Shown: positions 21,225 through 31,314, counted from the stretch's first letter. The stretch: 64,000 nucleotides of DNA from Candidatus Rhodoblastus alkanivorans (GCF_022760755.1 NZ_JAIVFP010000001.1:2894001-2958000), one strand, 5' to 3'. The notes: generated by a model not told the origin, from the sequence alone. Numbers and translations: made by a program.

Positions 21225-21340
21225 TAACGGCGCGGGCGCGCGCCGTCGTCAAATCGTAACGGCGCGTGAACGCGCCGACGTCGAATCATAACGGCGCGTG
21301 AACGCGCCGACGTCGAATCATAACGGCGCGTGAACGCGCC
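21213..21340 (+). repeat. Four tandem copies of a 32-bp hairpin repeat
   Basis: The hairpin core starts at 21229, 21261, 21293 and 21325, an exact 32-base period. In the last three copies the core is GGCGCGTGAACGCGCC, a perfect 6-bp stem with a TGAA loop, preceded by GTCGAATCATAAC or a close variant. The first copy is degenerate (GGCGCGGGCGCGCGCC) and includes the end and stop of the GNAT gene. Each hairpin could stabilise or end the transcript between the GNAT and RDD genes. Confidence 0.9.
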
Positions 21341-21403
21341 TCTTGCGCCCGGCCAGGACCACCGCCAAATTAATGCTTCGCAGCAAGTGTGGAGCGCGCG
21401 ACC

Positions 21404-21871
21404 ATGAGCAACGCCAATAGCTGGGAACCTGCCCGTCCGGCCGTCTATCCCCTGGCTCCCCTGCCCGCCAGCGCCCTGGCCGGGGTGCGGCGCCGGCGCA
21501 TTTTCGCACTGCTTCTCGACCTGATCCTGGTGTCGATTCTGTCCTTCGCCATCTTCTTCGGGCTGGGTCTGCTGACGCTTGGGATCGCGTGGCTGTTCCT
21601 GCCGCCGCTCTTTCCCTTCGTCGCCTTTTTCTACAACGGCCTGACCATTTCCAGCTCAAGCATGGCGACGCCGGGCATGAAGGCGATGGACCTCGAAATG
21701 CGCCTGACCGACGGTTCGCGCGTGCCGTTCCTTTACGCCTCGGTCCATGCGGTACTCTTCTACCTAAGCCTGTACCTGTTCGCGCCCGTCCTGCTGTTTT
21801 CCCTGTTCGCTTCCGACAAAAGGTGCTTGCACGACATTCTCGCCGGGGTCATCGTGTTACGCCGCGCGTGA
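21404..21871 (+). CDS. RDD family membrane protein
   Basis: A 155-residue inner-membrane protein: GVRRRRIFALLLDLILVSILSFAIFFGLG carries the family Arg-Asp-type first helix, followed by helices around WLFLPPLFPFVAFFYNGL and VHAVLFYLSLYLFAPVLLFSLF. SSMATPGMKAMDLEM is a conserved family segment, and the end is DKRCLHDILAGVIVLRR. Function is not firmly known; some RDD proteins may be ion antiporters. The ATG at 21404 follows GGAG; a GTG at 21389 is possible. It lies 16 bases ahead of bpt. Confidence 0.88.
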   Translation: MSNANSWEPARPAVYPLAPLPASALAGVRRRRIFALLLDLILVSILSFAIFFGLGLLTLGIAWLFLPPLFPFVAFFYNGLTISSSSMATPGMKAMDLEMRLTDGSRVPFLYASVHAVLFYLSLYLFAPVLLFSLFASDKRCLHDILAGVIVLRRA

Positions 21872-21887
21872 ATAGAAAGGGGAACCA

Positions 21888-22616
21888 TTGACCAGCGAGC
21901 CGCGCGATCCGCCGCAATTCTACCTGACCTCCCCCGCGCCCTGCCCCTACCTGCCCGGCAAGGAAGAGCGCAAGGTTTTCACGCATCTGGTCGGACGACG
22001 CGCGGCGCATCTCAATGACGCCCTGACCCATTCCGGCTTTCGCCGCTCTCAGACCATCGCCTATCGTCCCGCCTGCGATCATTGCAAAGGCTGCGTCTCG
22101 GTGCGGATTCTATGCGACGAATTCGCGCCCGGCCGCACCCAGCGGCGCATCCTCGCCCGCAACGCCGACGTCTCCGCGACCATCGGCCCGGCGCATGCCG
22201 ACGCCGAACAATTCGCTCTTTTTCGCAACTATCTCGATTCGCGCCATAGCGACGGCGGCATGGCCGACATGGCCATGCTCGACTACGCCATGATGATCGA
22301 GGACAGCCATGTGGACAGCCGGCTCATCGCCTATCGCCTGCGCGCACGCGCAGGCGCCGGGCCTTTGGTCGCGACCTGCCTCACCGACATCCTCGAAGAC
22401 GGCCTGTCGATGGTCTATTCCTTCTACGACCCCAGCGAGCCGCAGCGCTCGCTGGGCGCCTACATGATCCTCGAACACGTCGCCCGCGCCCGCGCCCTCG
22501 GCCTGCCCCATCTCTATCTCGGCTATTGGGTCGAGGGCTCGAAGAAGATGGGCTACAAGGCGCAATATCTGCCGCAGGAGCGCCTCGGCCCGGAGGGGTG
22601 GAAAAGGGTGGGCTGA
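21888..22616 (+). CDS. bpt: Aspartate/glutamate leucyltransferase
   Basis: A 242-residue aminoacyl-tRNA-protein transferase that adds Leu to proteins starting with Asp or Glu, marking them for ClpS/ClpAP degradation (N-degron pathway). [22 protein letters not shown], the Cys-containing [14 protein letters not shown], and [20 protein letters not shown] are family hallmarks. The start codon is TTG with an AAAGGGG site just upstream. It follows the RDD gene closely and is likely cotranscribed. Confidence 0.95.
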   Translation: MTSEPRDPPQFYLTSPAPCPYLPGKEERKVFTHLVGRRAAHLNDALTHSGFRRSQTIAYRPACDHCKGCVSVRILCDEFAPGRTQRRILARNADVSATIGPAHADAEQFALFRNYLDSRHSDGGMADMAMLDYAMMIEDSHVDSRLIAYRLRARAGAGPLVATCLTDILEDGLSMVYSFYDPSEPQRSLGAYMILEHVARARALGLPHLYLGYWVEGSKKMGYKAQYLPQERLGPEGWKRVG

Positions 22617-22815
22617 GGGCTGGGACCGACCGCGACTCGAGCCGGCCGTCAATATCGAGCCGCAGTGCTTTCGGTTTGCGTCCCTCCTCGGTCGGCTCTA
22701 TGATCGCCGCAAGGGCGCTCGGATATTTGTCGAAAGTCACGAAAACATAAGGGCTACGTGTTTTCGCATGCTCATCTGATTTTCCTGTTCCGCCAGCCCC
22801 TGGTATCTGCAAGGC

Positions 22816-25800
22816 ATGGCCAATACTGCCAGCAACGGCGACCCGACGCCGCATCACACGCCCGTTTGCGCCATTGGCGCATCGGCGGGCGGTTTGCCCG
22901 CGCTGCGGGATTTCTTTTCCCACATCGCCTCGGACCTTGGCGCGGCTTTCGTGGTGATTATGCACCTTGCGCCTGAGCAGCCTAGCGCTTTGAGCGAAAT
23001 TCTGGCGGCGGCGACCGCCATGCCCGTCCAGGCGGTCGCCAAGTCGGCGCGGCTCGAACCGAACTGCGTCTATGTCATCCCGCCGGACCGGGAACTCGTC
23101 ATTCAGGGCGATGACATCAAGGCCCGGCCATTCAACGAGCCGCGCGGGCGCCGCCATCCGATCGACGTGTTCTTCGAATCAGTCGCCACCGCGCGCGCCG
23201 ACGGCGTGGCGATCGTTCTGAGCGGCTCAGGCTCGGACGGCGCGAGTGGCGTTCGCGCCATCAAGGAGGCCGGCGGCGTCGTTTTCGTCCAGGACCCGGA
23301 CGAAGCCGAATTCGCCATGATGCCGAACAGCGCGATCGCCGCGGGCATCGCCGATTTCGTCGCCCCGGTCGCGGAAATCGCCGCGAAGCTGGCCGAAACC
23401 ATGCGCGGCGGGGAGGCGCTCCGCGGGTTGGACAAGCAGGAATCAGAGGCAAATCTCGAACGTATTCTGAAATTCTTGCGCGAACGCGTCGGCCACGATT
23501 TTTCCAACTACAAGCGTGCCACCGTCTTTCGCCGCATTTCCCGGCGCATGCAACTCGCCCGCCAGCCCAACCTGGCTGCTTATTTTCAGTATCTTTGCGA
23601 GAAGCCGGAACACGCCCAAACGCTTTTGGCCGACCTGCTGATCTCGGTCACGACTTTCTTTCGCGACCCCGATGCCTCCGCGGCTTTGGCCAAGAAGGCC
23701 GTCGCGCCCATCTTCGACGGGCTGGAGGGCGACGGGCCCATCCGCGCCTGGGTGGCTGGGTGCGCTACCGGCGAGGAAGCCTATAGCGTCGGCATGATCC
23801 TGCTGGAGGAGGCGGACCGGCGCGGCCTTCATCCCTCGATCCAGATCTTCGCCAGCGACATCGACGAAAACGCCCTGGCCGTGGCGCGGGAAGGCCGCTA
23901 CCCGGGGACGATCCGCACTGACGTTTCGGAAGAGCGCCTGCGGCGCTTCTTCATCGCCGACGGAGCCGATTACCGGGTGCGCAAGGAACTGCGCGACCTG
24001 ATTCTGTTCGTTTCGCACAGCGCGCTGAAGGACCCGCCCTTCATCAAGCTCGACTTGATCACCTGCCGCAATTTCCTGATTTATTTGCAACGCGAATTGC
24101 AGCGTCAGCTCCTGAGCCTTTTTCACTACGCGCTCAAGCCAGGCGGCTATCTGTTTCTCGGCTCGGCCGAGACGGTCGAAATCGCCTCGGGCCTGTTCAA
24201 CGCCGTAGATCGCGACGCGCGGATTTTTGCCTCGCTGCCGCCGGCGCAGAAGGTTGCGCCGCCGTTGCCGCAACTGGTCCGCAGCCGCAACGTCGCGTTC
24301 GCAGAGGAGTTGAGACTGATAGGCCCCGAGCCGCCGCTCAGCAGCCGGCAGGCCCATGCCGCCGGCCTCGAACATGCGGCGCCGCCGAGCGCTCTCGTCG
24401 ACGGCGCGGGCCGGATCGTCCACCTTTCCGCCCAGGCCGGTCGTTTTCTGTGCGCGCCGGAGGGCGGATTCACGGCTGACCTCGCCGCACATGCCCGCCC
24501 AGAATTGCGCGTCGATCTGAAACTGGCCCTGCAAAGCACGCTGGAAAAAGGCCAATCGACGCTGACGCGGCCGGTCGTTGTCAACTTCGACGGCCGTCGC
24601 CGCCTGACCGCCTTGCAGGTGGCGCCCGCCCGCGAGAGCGGCGGCCAGGCTTTGGTTTTCTTTCTCGACGCCGGCGAGGCGCCGGCGAGCGAAGCGCCTC
24701 TGCGCGACGAGGACATCAATCGCGAGGAGGTCGTCCGCCTGCGCGAGGAGCTGAGCGCTGCGCAGGACCGGCTGATCGCCAGCCGCAAGGAGCAGGAGGC
24801 GGCGACCCAGGAATTGTTCGGCGCCAACGAGGAATTGCAGTCGATCAACGAGGAATATCGCTCGACCGCCGAGGAGCTGGAGACCAGCAAGGAGGAACAG
24901 CAATCGCTGAACGAGGAATTGCAGACCCTCAACAGCGAGTTGAAAAGCAAGCTGGAGACGATTTCGGCGGCGAACAGCGACCTGGAAAACCTGATATCGG
25001 CGACCGAAATCGCCACGATTTTCCTCGACAGCGATCTCAAGATCCGGATGTTCACGCCAGCAGTCGTCCAATATTTCAGCATCGCGGAAGGCGACGTCGG
25101 ACGCGCCATTGCCGACTTCACCCGCAAGCTCGACTATCCCGGCCTGGAACAGGATGCTGTTCAGGTGTTGAAAAGCCTGACGGCGATCGAACATGAAATC
25201 CCGACGACGGAGGGCGGCTGGCTGCTGGCGCGCATCCGCCCCTATCGCACCCTCGATCAGCGGATCAGCGGCCTCGTCCTGACTTTCGCCGAGATCACCA
25301 GGCTGAAGCGCGCCGAACAGGATCTCGCCGAGGAGTTGAAGGCCTTGACGAGTCTGCACGACCTCAGCACGGCCGTATTCGACAGCGGCGAAATCATCGC
25401 GCCGCTGCGAGAATTTCTCGACGCCACGATCGAATTGCTCAAGGCCGATTTCGGCGTCGTCCAATTTCTGGACGAAAAGGACAAGACTTTGCGCATCGTC
25501 GCGCAGCGCGGCTTCGACCAGCGTTACATCGACCGCTTCGCCGTGGCGGCCGTCGGGGACTGCTCGCCCGGCGCCCTGGCGCTGGCCCATGACGGGCAGA
25601 CGGAAGTCGGCGATGTTCAAGCTGATCCGATTTTCGCGCCAATCCTTGAGGAATTACGGGCGGCCGGGGTTCGCGCGGTCATTTCGACGCCGTTGCGCTG
25701 CACCACGGGGCGGGTCCTCGGCGTGCTGTCCGTGCATTTCCGGAAGCCGCGGACTTTTGCCGATCGCGACCGGAGGCTCACGCAAATCTGCGCGCGACGG

Positions 25801-26994
25801 GCGGCGGACACGGTCCACGCTCATTTGCTGCGCGAGGAGGTGCGGGCGGCGGATCGGCGCAAGGACGAGTTCCTGGCGACGCTGGCCCACGAACTGCGCA
25901 ATCCGCTGACGCCGATCGTCAATGCTCTGGAAGTCTTGAAACATCGCGGGTTGGCCGCCGGCGAGGCCGAGCGGCTGCACGCAATGATGGGGCGGCAAGC
26001 GTCGCATCTCAAGCGTCTGGTCGACGATCTTCTCGACGTTTCGCGCATCGCGCAAGGCAAGATCGAATTGCGACGGCGGATCGTCGATCTCAACGCCATC
26101 GTGCGCGAGGCGGTCGAAGCGGCCACGCCTTCGCTCGACGACAAGCGCGATCTGCGCGTTTCCCTCGCCGCCAAGGAGCTTTCGGTCGATGGCGATCCGG
26201 TGCGTCTCGTCCAGATCGTGGGGAATCTTCTCGGCAACGCCTTGAAATATACGCCGTCGGGCGGCCAAATCGAGGTCGGAACCCGGCGCGACGGCGCTTT
26301 CGCCATCGCGACCTTGCGCGACAATGGCGCGGGAATATCTCCCAAGGCCCTGCCGCATATTTTCGACCTTTTCTTCCAGGGCGAGCGCGATGGCGACCGG
26401 CCGGCGGATGGCGTCGGCGTCGGCCTATCCCTCGCGCAAAGCCTCGCGGCGCTGCACGGCGGCGCCATAAGTGCGGCAAGCAACGGCCTCGGCAAGGGCA
26501 GCGCGTTCACTTTGCGGCTCCCGCTCACCGCCGCGCCGGCGCGCGCCAAGGAGACGCCGGCGATGGCAACGGCCCCGGCCTCGGCCCCGGCCCCGGCGCC
26601 GCGGGTGTTGATCGTCGACGACAATCATGACGTCGCCGACAGTTTCTCGCTGTTGCTGGATGGGTACGGCGCGCAGGTCCGCGTCGCCTACAGCGGCGCC
26701 GAGGCGCTGGTCAGCATCCCCGAATTCAGACCGGACATCATCTTCATCGATATTGGCATGCCGGAAATGGACGGCTACGAAGTCGCGGAGAAAATCAGAA
26801 AAATGCCGGAGGGAAGCAGCATCATGCTGGTCGCCCTGAGCGGTTGGGACCGCGATAAAGATCGCAGGCGCGGCGTCGCGGCGGGTTTCGATCGTCACTT
26901 GGCCAAACCCGCGGATCCTGACGCGTTGCATGCTCTGTTGACGGCGACGACGCGCACGGCGGGCGGGGCATCCCGCGAGGCCTCGACCGTCTGA
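22816..26994 (+). CDS. Giant CheB-CheR-PAS-GAF hybrid histidine kinase with receiver
   Basis: A 1392-residue cytoplasmic signalling protein. Order: CheB methylesterase (about 17-200; Ser23 in GASAGG, His50, Asp in LSGSGSDGASG), CheR methyltransferase (about 213-478; DLITCRNFLIYL), a region ending in a long coiled coil (about 635-725; EELQSINEEYRSTAEELETS), PAS (about 725-830), GAF (about 855-1000), HisKA with His in AHELRNPLTP (about 1023), HATPase, and a C-terminal receiver from about 1264 (VLIVDDNHD, IFIDIGMPEMDG). No chemoreceptor, CheA or CheW is near. Such fusions are found in many proteobacteria; input and output are unknown. It has no clear ribosome site. Confidence 0.92.
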   Translation: MANTASNGDPTPHHTPVCAIGASAGGLPALRDFFSHIASDLGAAFVVIMHLAPEQPSALSEILAAATAMPVQAVAKSARLEPNCVYVIPPDRELVIQGDDIKARPFNEPRGRRHPIDVFFESVATARADGVAIVLSGSGSDGASGVRAIKEAGGVVFVQDPDEAEFAMMPNSAIAAGIADFVAPVAEIAAKLAETMRGGEALRGLDKQESEANLERILKFLRERVGHDFSNYKRATVFRRISRRMQLARQPNLAAYFQYLCEKPEHAQTLLADLLISVTTFFRDPDASAALAKKAVAPIFDGLEGDGPIRAWVAGCATGEEAYSVGMILLEEADRRGLHPSIQIFASDIDENALAVAREGRYPGTIRTDVSEERLRRFFIADGADYRVRKELRDLILFVSHSALKDPPFIKLDLITCRNFLIYLQRELQRQLLSLFHYALKPGGYLFLGSAETVEIASGLFNAVDRDARIFASLPPAQKVAPPLPQLVRSRNVAFAEELRLIGPEPPLSSRQAHAAGLEHAAPPSALVDGAGRIVHLSAQAGRFLCAPEGGFTADLAAHARPELRVDLKLALQSTLEKGQSTLTRPVVVNFDGRRRLTALQVAPARESGGQALVFFLDAGEAPASEAPLRDEDINREEVVRLREELSAAQDRLIASRKEQEAATQELFGANEELQSINEEYRSTAEELETSKEEQQSLNEELQTLNSELKSKLETISAANSDLENLISATEIATIFLDSDLKIRMFTPAVVQYFSIAEGDVGRAIADFTRKLDYPGLEQDAVQVLKSLTAIEHEIPTTEGGWLLARIRPYRTLDQRISGLVLTFAEITRLKRAEQDLAEELKALTSLHDLSTAVFDSGEIIAPLREFLDATIELLKADFGVVQFLDEKDKTLRIVAQRGFDQRYIDRFAVAAVGDCSPGALALAHDGQTEVGDVQADPIFAPILEELRAAGVRAVISTPLRCTTGRVLGVLSVHFRKPRTFADRDRRLTQICARRAADTVHAHLLREEVRAADRRKDEFLATLAHELRNPLTPIVNALEVLKHRGLAAGEAERLHAMMGRQASHLKRLVDDLLDVSRIAQGKIELRRRIVDLNAIVREAVEAATPSLDDKRDLRVSLAAKELSVDGDPVRLVQIVGNLLGNALKYTPSGGQIEVGTRRDGAFAIATLRDNGAGISPKALPHIFDLFFQGERDGDRPADGVGVGLSLAQSLAALHGGAISAASNGLGKGSAFTLRLPLTAAPARAKETPAMATAPASAPAPAPRVLIVDDNHDVADSFSLLLDGYGAQVRVAYSGAEALVSIPEFRPDIIFIDIGMPEMDGYEVAEKIRKMPEGSSIMLVALSGWDRDKDRRRGVAAGFDRHLAKPADPDALHALLTATTRTAGGASREASTV

Positions 26995-27134
26995 AGGCGT
27001 CCGGCCCGGGCCAGACCTTCGGCTCATCGCCGAATTCCGCCCCGTTTGGCGTTGCACGCTTTCCGAACGATCCATTCGGGAAACTATTCCACTCGCGCGG
27101 AAACCGCATCATTCAACATCGGGAAACGGCGGCG

Positions 27135-27983
27135 CTAGCCGCCCTCGCCCGGCTCCGCCGCCTCCGGCTTCTTCTGCTTGATCCTCTTGCGCGTCTGCGG
27201 TTTTTCGCGCGGGCCCTCGACCAGGCGGACGATCGCGCCCCAAAGCGTTCGCACGTCCTGCTGGGTCAGGTTCATGCGGTGGAACATGTTGCGCAGGTTG
27301 CGCTGCATCACCGGGCGTTTCGATTCCGGGCGGAAGAAGCCGGCTTCGTCGAGCTTGCCTTCGACGAATTCGAAGAAGGACAAAGTCATTTCGCGCTGGG
27401 CCGGGGGCGAGCGCTCGTCACGCTCGAACGGCTGCGCCCCGCCCTCGCGCGCCTTGAAATATTCATAGCCGCACAAAAGCACGGCCTGGGCGAGATTGAG
27501 CGAGCCATAGGCCGGATTGACCGGAAAGGTCAGAATGGCGCTGGCCAGCGCGATGTCGTCATTGTCGAGCCCGGTGCGCTCGGGGCCGAACAATATGCCG
27601 TGCCGTTCCCCCGCGAGCGTGGCGGCGGCGCATTCCGGCATGGCGAGCGCCGGAACTTCGACCCTTTTGAACTGGCCGCGCTCGCGCGCCGTGGTCGCCC
27701 AGACATGATTGAGATCGGCGATCGCCGCCGCGGTGGAATCGTAAACCGTGGCGCGCTCCAGCAGATGAACGGCGCCCGCGGCGGCCGCATAGGCGCCCTT
27801 GCGCCGCGCTCCCGTTCGCGGCCAACCCTCGCGCGGGCTGACCAGCCGCAGGTCGGACAGGCCGAAATTGGCCATGGCCCGCGCGCACATGCCGATATTC
27901 ACCGCAAGCTGGGGCCGCACCAGAATGATCGCCGGGCCGCCCTCGAAAAGCGGCTTCGTCCTGTCCGTCCCGGCCCCGACCAA
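27135..27983 (-). CDS. trmJ: tRNA 2'-O-methyltransferase, TrmJ/SpoU family
   Basis: A 282-residue SPOUT methyltransferase. GPAIILVRPQLAVNIGMCARAMANFGLSDLRLVSPR is the N-terminal motif 1, GILFGPERTGLDNDDIALA motif 2 and FPVNPAYGSLNLAQAVLLCGYE motif 3 with the knot. TrmJ methylates the 2'-OH of position 32 in tRNA. The C-terminal helical part ends in a basic tail (KRIKQKKPE). The start is TTG with a strong GGAGG seven bases upstream. In many relatives it lies near icd, which is present 2 kb away. Confidence 0.9.
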   Translation of the reverse strand: MVGAGTDRTKPLFEGGPAIILVRPQLAVNIGMCARAMANFGLSDLRLVSPREGWPRTGARRKGAYAAAAGAVHLLERATVYDSTAAAIADLNHVWATTARERGQFKRVEVPALAMPECAAATLAGERHGILFGPERTGLDNDDIALASAILTFPVNPAYGSLNLAQAVLLCGYEYFKAREGGAQPFERDERSPPAQREMTLSFFEFVEGKLDEAGFFRPESKRPVMQRNLRNMFHRMNLTQQDVRTLWGAIVRLVEGPREKPQTRKRIKQKKPEAAEPGEGG

Positions 27984-28040
27984 TGCGCGTCCTCCAAAAG
28001 GTGCGCAACCTAATCACGACAGGAATTTGAGGCAAGGGCG

Positions 28041-28490
28041 TCAGACGGCGGCGACGTCCGCGTCGAAATCGAGGATCTGCCGCGCGATGACGATCAGCTC
28101 CTTTTGTTCGCTCGGCTTGGCGAAGACCATATCGGCGCCGTTGGCCCGCGCCTCGTCATGCACCGGCTTTTCGGTCGATGTCGTCAGCACCACGGCGCGC
28201 AGGCCCGGAAGCCGCATTTCGGAGCGCAGCAGCTTCAGGAAGCGGCCGCCGTCCATCACCGGCATGTTGAGATCGACCACCACCACATTCGGCAGGTGGT
28301 TCAGCATATCCTTGCGCGCGACCTCGCCCATTGCGTCAAGTCCGTTGACGCTGTGCCGAATGTCGAGCCTGAGACCGCGCTCGCGTGAAACCTGCTTCAA
28401 CGCCCGGGTCAACAAGTAAGCGTCGTCATGATCGTCCTCGATGATCAAGACGTCAACCTTACGCCCTGCGGTCTCGTCGCTAACCGCCAT
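28041..28490 (-). CDS. Single-domain response regulator (Rcp1-like)
   Basis: A 149-residue receiver with no output domain: VLIIEDDHDDAYLLTRAL, phospho-Asp in VVVVDLNMPVMDGGRFLKLLR, Thr in LTTSTEKP and Lys in VFAKPSEQKEL. The long insertion and the DxNMP motif match the Rcp1 type that partners with phytochrome-class kinases. It is divergent from such a kinase 207 bases away, making the two a likely pair. Confidence 0.9.
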   Translation of the reverse strand: MAVSDETAGRKVDVLIIEDDHDDAYLLTRALKQVSRERGLRLDIRHSVNGLDAMGEVARKDMLNHLPNVVVVDLNMPVMDGGRFLKLLRSEMRLPGLRAVVLTTSTEKPVHDEARANGADMVFAKPSEQKELIVIARQILDFDADVAAV

Positions 28491-28696
28491 TCGAAAACCT
28501 TTCGCGTTGGAAGATAATAATTTTCACGAAGCTAAGAAGAAGAACAATCGCACTCAAGTATCCTTTTGAGTAATTTTCGTGCAACGCAATCTGAACGGAC
28601 GGAAGCAAATGATAGGACGCTTGTGTTAACCTTGCAATCCAAGCTGCGAGCGGATAACGCGAAAATTGATCCGCGCGACGGTGTCACGAGGCGCAG

Positions 28697-29824
28697 ATGA
28701 AACAAGCGCGCGACGAAAATGAAATGCTGCGGCGGGCCTTCGAGGCCTGTCCCGCCGGAATGCTGCTGGTGGACGGCGACGGCCGCATCGAACTCGCCAA
28801 TGAGGAATGCGAGCGCATGTTCGGCTATGAGCACGGCGCCCTCGCGGGCCGGCGCGTCGAAGAACTCATGCCGGCGAAGGTGCGGGACGCCCATCGCGGC
28901 CATCGCGCCGGCTTCTCCGCCGCGGCGGAGAAACGCCAGATGGGAATGGGCCGCGATCTGGTCGCCTTGCGCCGCGACGGTTCGGAATTCTTCATCGAGG
29001 TCGGCCTGACGCCGATCGAGACCGCCGTCGGCTCGCGGGTGGTGGCCTTCGCTATCGACATCACCGCGCGCCGCGATTCCGAATATGCGCTGCGCCGCGC
29101 CATGCACGAATTGGAAATGGCCAACGAGAACCTGGCGCGCTTCGCCTATGTCGCCTCGCACGACATCCAGGAGCCTCTGCGCAAGATCTCCGCCTTCGCC
29201 GATATTCTCCGCGCCGCAATGGCGCAAGAGGATCGCGACGAGGCCTGCTACGCGGCCGACGTCATGGCCTCCTCGGCGCTCCATGCGCGGCGACTGGTGG
29301 CCGATCTCCTGACCTATGCGCGCGCGGCGAACCAGTCCTATGCGATCGAGCCGATTTCAATCACCGCGGCGCTGGAACGCGCGCTGGACAACCTCTCGCA
29401 GAGCGTTGCCGAAGAAAAGGCGGAAATCGTGTGGGAGGGAGAGGATTTTTCCGTCGAGGCCGACCGGCTGCAACTCCATCAGATGCTGCAGAACATATTG
29501 TCGAACGCCCTGAAATATCACAAGCTGAACGAGCCGCCGCATGTGACGATCCAGCGCGCCGCGACCGGATCGGAGGGGCGGCTCGCGATCGTGGATCGCG
29601 GCATCGGATTTTCCGCCACCGACGCCGACCAAATTTTCGAGCCCTTCCGGCGGCTCCACGGCCGCGCCGAATATCCGGGAACCGGCATCGGACTCGCAAT
29701 TTGCAAGACCGTCGCCAAAAGGCACGGCTGGCGGCTGTCCGCAACATCCACGCCGACGGTCGGCGCCACATTCGATATCGTGTTTCCGATCGACGCCGAT
29801 ATCGGAAAGGGCGCGGAGCTGTAA
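28697..29824 (+). CDS. PAS-domain histidine kinase (phytochrome-class HisKA)
   Basis: A 375-residue soluble kinase: one PAS domain (about 8-125; ACPAGMLLVDGDGRIELANEE), a HisKA with the phosphorylated His in VASHDIQEPLRKI (about 153-160) and an HATPase with NILSNALKYH, IVDRGIGF and GTGIGLAICKTVAKRHGW. The H-box of this form is typical of bacteriophytochrome-like kinases, but no GAF or PHY chromophore domain is present, so the signal is probably sensed by PAS alone. No receiver is fused; the divergent Rcp1-like regulator at 28041-28490 is its likely partner. Confidence 0.92.
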   Translation: MKQARDENEMLRRAFEACPAGMLLVDGDGRIELANEECERMFGYEHGALAGRRVEELMPAKVRDAHRGHRAGFSAAAEKRQMGMGRDLVALRRDGSEFFIEVGLTPIETAVGSRVVAFAIDITARRDSEYALRRAMHELEMANENLARFAYVASHDIQEPLRKISAFADILRAAMAQEDRDEACYAADVMASSALHARRLVADLLTYARAANQSYAIEPISITAALERALDNLSQSVAEEKAEIVWEGEDFSVEADRLQLHQMLQNILSNALKYHKLNEPPHVTIQRAATGSEGRLAIVDRGIGFSATDADQIFEPFRRLHGRAEYPGTGIGLAICKTVAKRHGWRLSATSTPTVGATFDIVFPIDADIGKGAEL

Positions 29825-29994
29825 GGAGCAACAAGAGCTGGCCCCCGGACTGACCGCCGGTTTGCGGCGCCGAAATTTCGCGCAGAGCCTCGTCCAAAGC
29901 CGTACTAGGCGATGAGGCTGACCGATGCTATAGGCGCGGCAAGGCTCGCGCCGGTGGGGGCGCGGCTCAGGCAAGCCGAGCGAAAGGTCAGCGC

Positions 29995-31209
29995 ATGAAC
30001 AAGATCAAGGTCGCCAATCCGGTCGTCGAGATGGACGGCGACGAGATGACCCGGATCATCTGGAAATTGATCAAGGACAAGCTGATCCATCCCTATCTCG
30101 ACATCGACCTGAAATATTACGATCTTTCGGTCGAACACCGCGACGCCACCAACGACCAGGTGACGATCGATTCGGCGGAAGCCACCAAGAAATACGGCGT
30201 CGCGGTGAAATGCGCGACCATCACGCCCGACGAAGCCCGCGTGAAGGAATTCAACCTCAAGGAAATGTGGAAGTCGCCGAACGGCACCATCCGCAACATT
30301 CTCGGCGGCGTGATCTTCCGCGAACCGATCATCTGCAAGAACGTGCCGCGCCTCGTTCCCGGCTGGACCCAGCCCTTCGTCATCGGCCGCCACGCCTTCG
30401 GCGACCAATATCGCGCCACCGATTTCAAGGTGCCGGGCAAGGGTCGCCTGACCGTCAAGTTCGAGGGCGAGGACGGCACGGTCATCGAGAAGGAAGTCTT
30501 CAAATTCCCCGGCGCCGGCGTCGCCATGTCGATGTACAATCTCGATGACTCGATCCGCGATTTCGCCCGCGCCTCCCTCAACTATGGCCTTGCGCGCAAA
30601 TATCCGGTCTATCTCTCGACCAAGAACACCATCCTGAAAGCCTATGACGGCCGCTTCAAGGATCTGTTCCAGGAAATTTACGACGCCGAATTCGCCGACA
30701 AGTTCAAGGCGGCGGGCATCCATTACGAGCACCGTCTGATCGACGACATGGTCGCGTCCTGCCTGAAATGGTCGGGCGGCTATGTCTGGGCCTGCAAGAA
30801 CTACGACGGCGACGTCCAGTCCGACACGGCGGCGCAGGGCTTCGGCTCGCTGGGCCTGATGACCTCCGTGCTGATGAGCCCCGACGGCAAGACGGTCGAG
30901 GCGGAAGCGGCGCATGGCACCGTCACCCGCCATTACCGCGAGCACCAGAAGGGCAAGGCGACCTCGACCAATTCGATCGCCTCGATCTTCGCCTGGACCC
31001 GCGGCCTCGCCCATCGCGCGAAACTGGACAACAACGCCGAACTGGCGAAATTCGCGGCGACGCTGGAGAAGGTTTGCGTGGACACGGTCGAGTCGGGCTT
31101 CATGACCAAGGACCTTGCCTTGCTGGTCGGCCCCGATCAGAAATGGCTCACCACCACCGGCTTCCTCGACAAGATCGACGAGAATTTGCAGAAGGCCATG
31201 TCGGCTTAA
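29995..31209 (+). CDS. icd: NADP-dependent isocitrate dehydrogenase
   Basis: A 404-residue TCA-cycle enzyme, oxidising isocitrate to 2-oxoglutarate and making [73 protein letters not shown] and [17 protein letters not shown] identify the homodimeric type also found in eukaryotes and Rhizobiales. It is followed by an excellent intrinsic terminator. The 170-base gap ahead holds no further gene. Confidence 0.97.
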   Translation: MNKIKVANPVVEMDGDEMTRIIWKLIKDKLIHPYLDIDLKYYDLSVEHRDATNDQVTIDSAEATKKYGVAVKCATITPDEARVKEFNLKEMWKSPNGTIRNILGGVIFREPIICKNVPRLVPGWTQPFVIGRHAFGDQYRATDFKVPGKGRLTVKFEGEDGTVIEKEVFKFPGAGVAMSMYNLDDSIRDFARASLNYGLARKYPVYLSTKNTILKAYDGRFKDLFQEIYDAEFADKFKAAGIHYEHRLIDDMVASCLKWSGGYVWACKNYDGDVQSDTAAQGFGSLGLMTSVLMSPDGKTVEAEAAHGTVTRHYREHQKGKATSTNSIASIFAWTRGLAHRAKLDNNAELAKFAATLEKVCVDTVESGFMTKDLALLVGPDQKWLTTTGFLDKIDENLQKAMSA

Positions 31210-31285
31210 GCCGACAAAGCTCAGGATGACGTTTTCGCTCCGGGCGAGACGCATCTTCAAGCTTTGATCACACTCTCCAATGGCG

Positions 31286-31314
31286 AGCGGGCCCGTGCGG
31301 CCCGCTTTTTTTTT
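31286..31314 (+). terminator. Intrinsic terminator of icd
   Basis: AGCGGGCC (31286-31293) and GGCCCGCT (31299-31306) form a perfect 8-bp stem with a CGTGC loop, followed by a run of nine Ts (31306-31314). Confidence 0.93.

Noticed and set aside
21213-21340. Possible CRISPR array
   Set aside because: The units are contiguous with no unique spacers between them, so this is a simple tandem repeat.
22620-22815. A minus-strand frame reading SPYVFVTFDKYPSALAAIIEPTEEGRKPKALRLDI looked like part of a protein
   Set aside because: It overlaps the CheB start and has no family match I recognise, no start or ribosome site of its own, and lies in a short gap between two plus-strand genes. It is likely chance, at most a gene remnant.
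23443-25620. A 725-codon minus-strand frame inside the CheB-CheR kinase gene
   Set aside because: It is a shadow frame; the plus strand has clear domains with catalytic motifs along its whole length.
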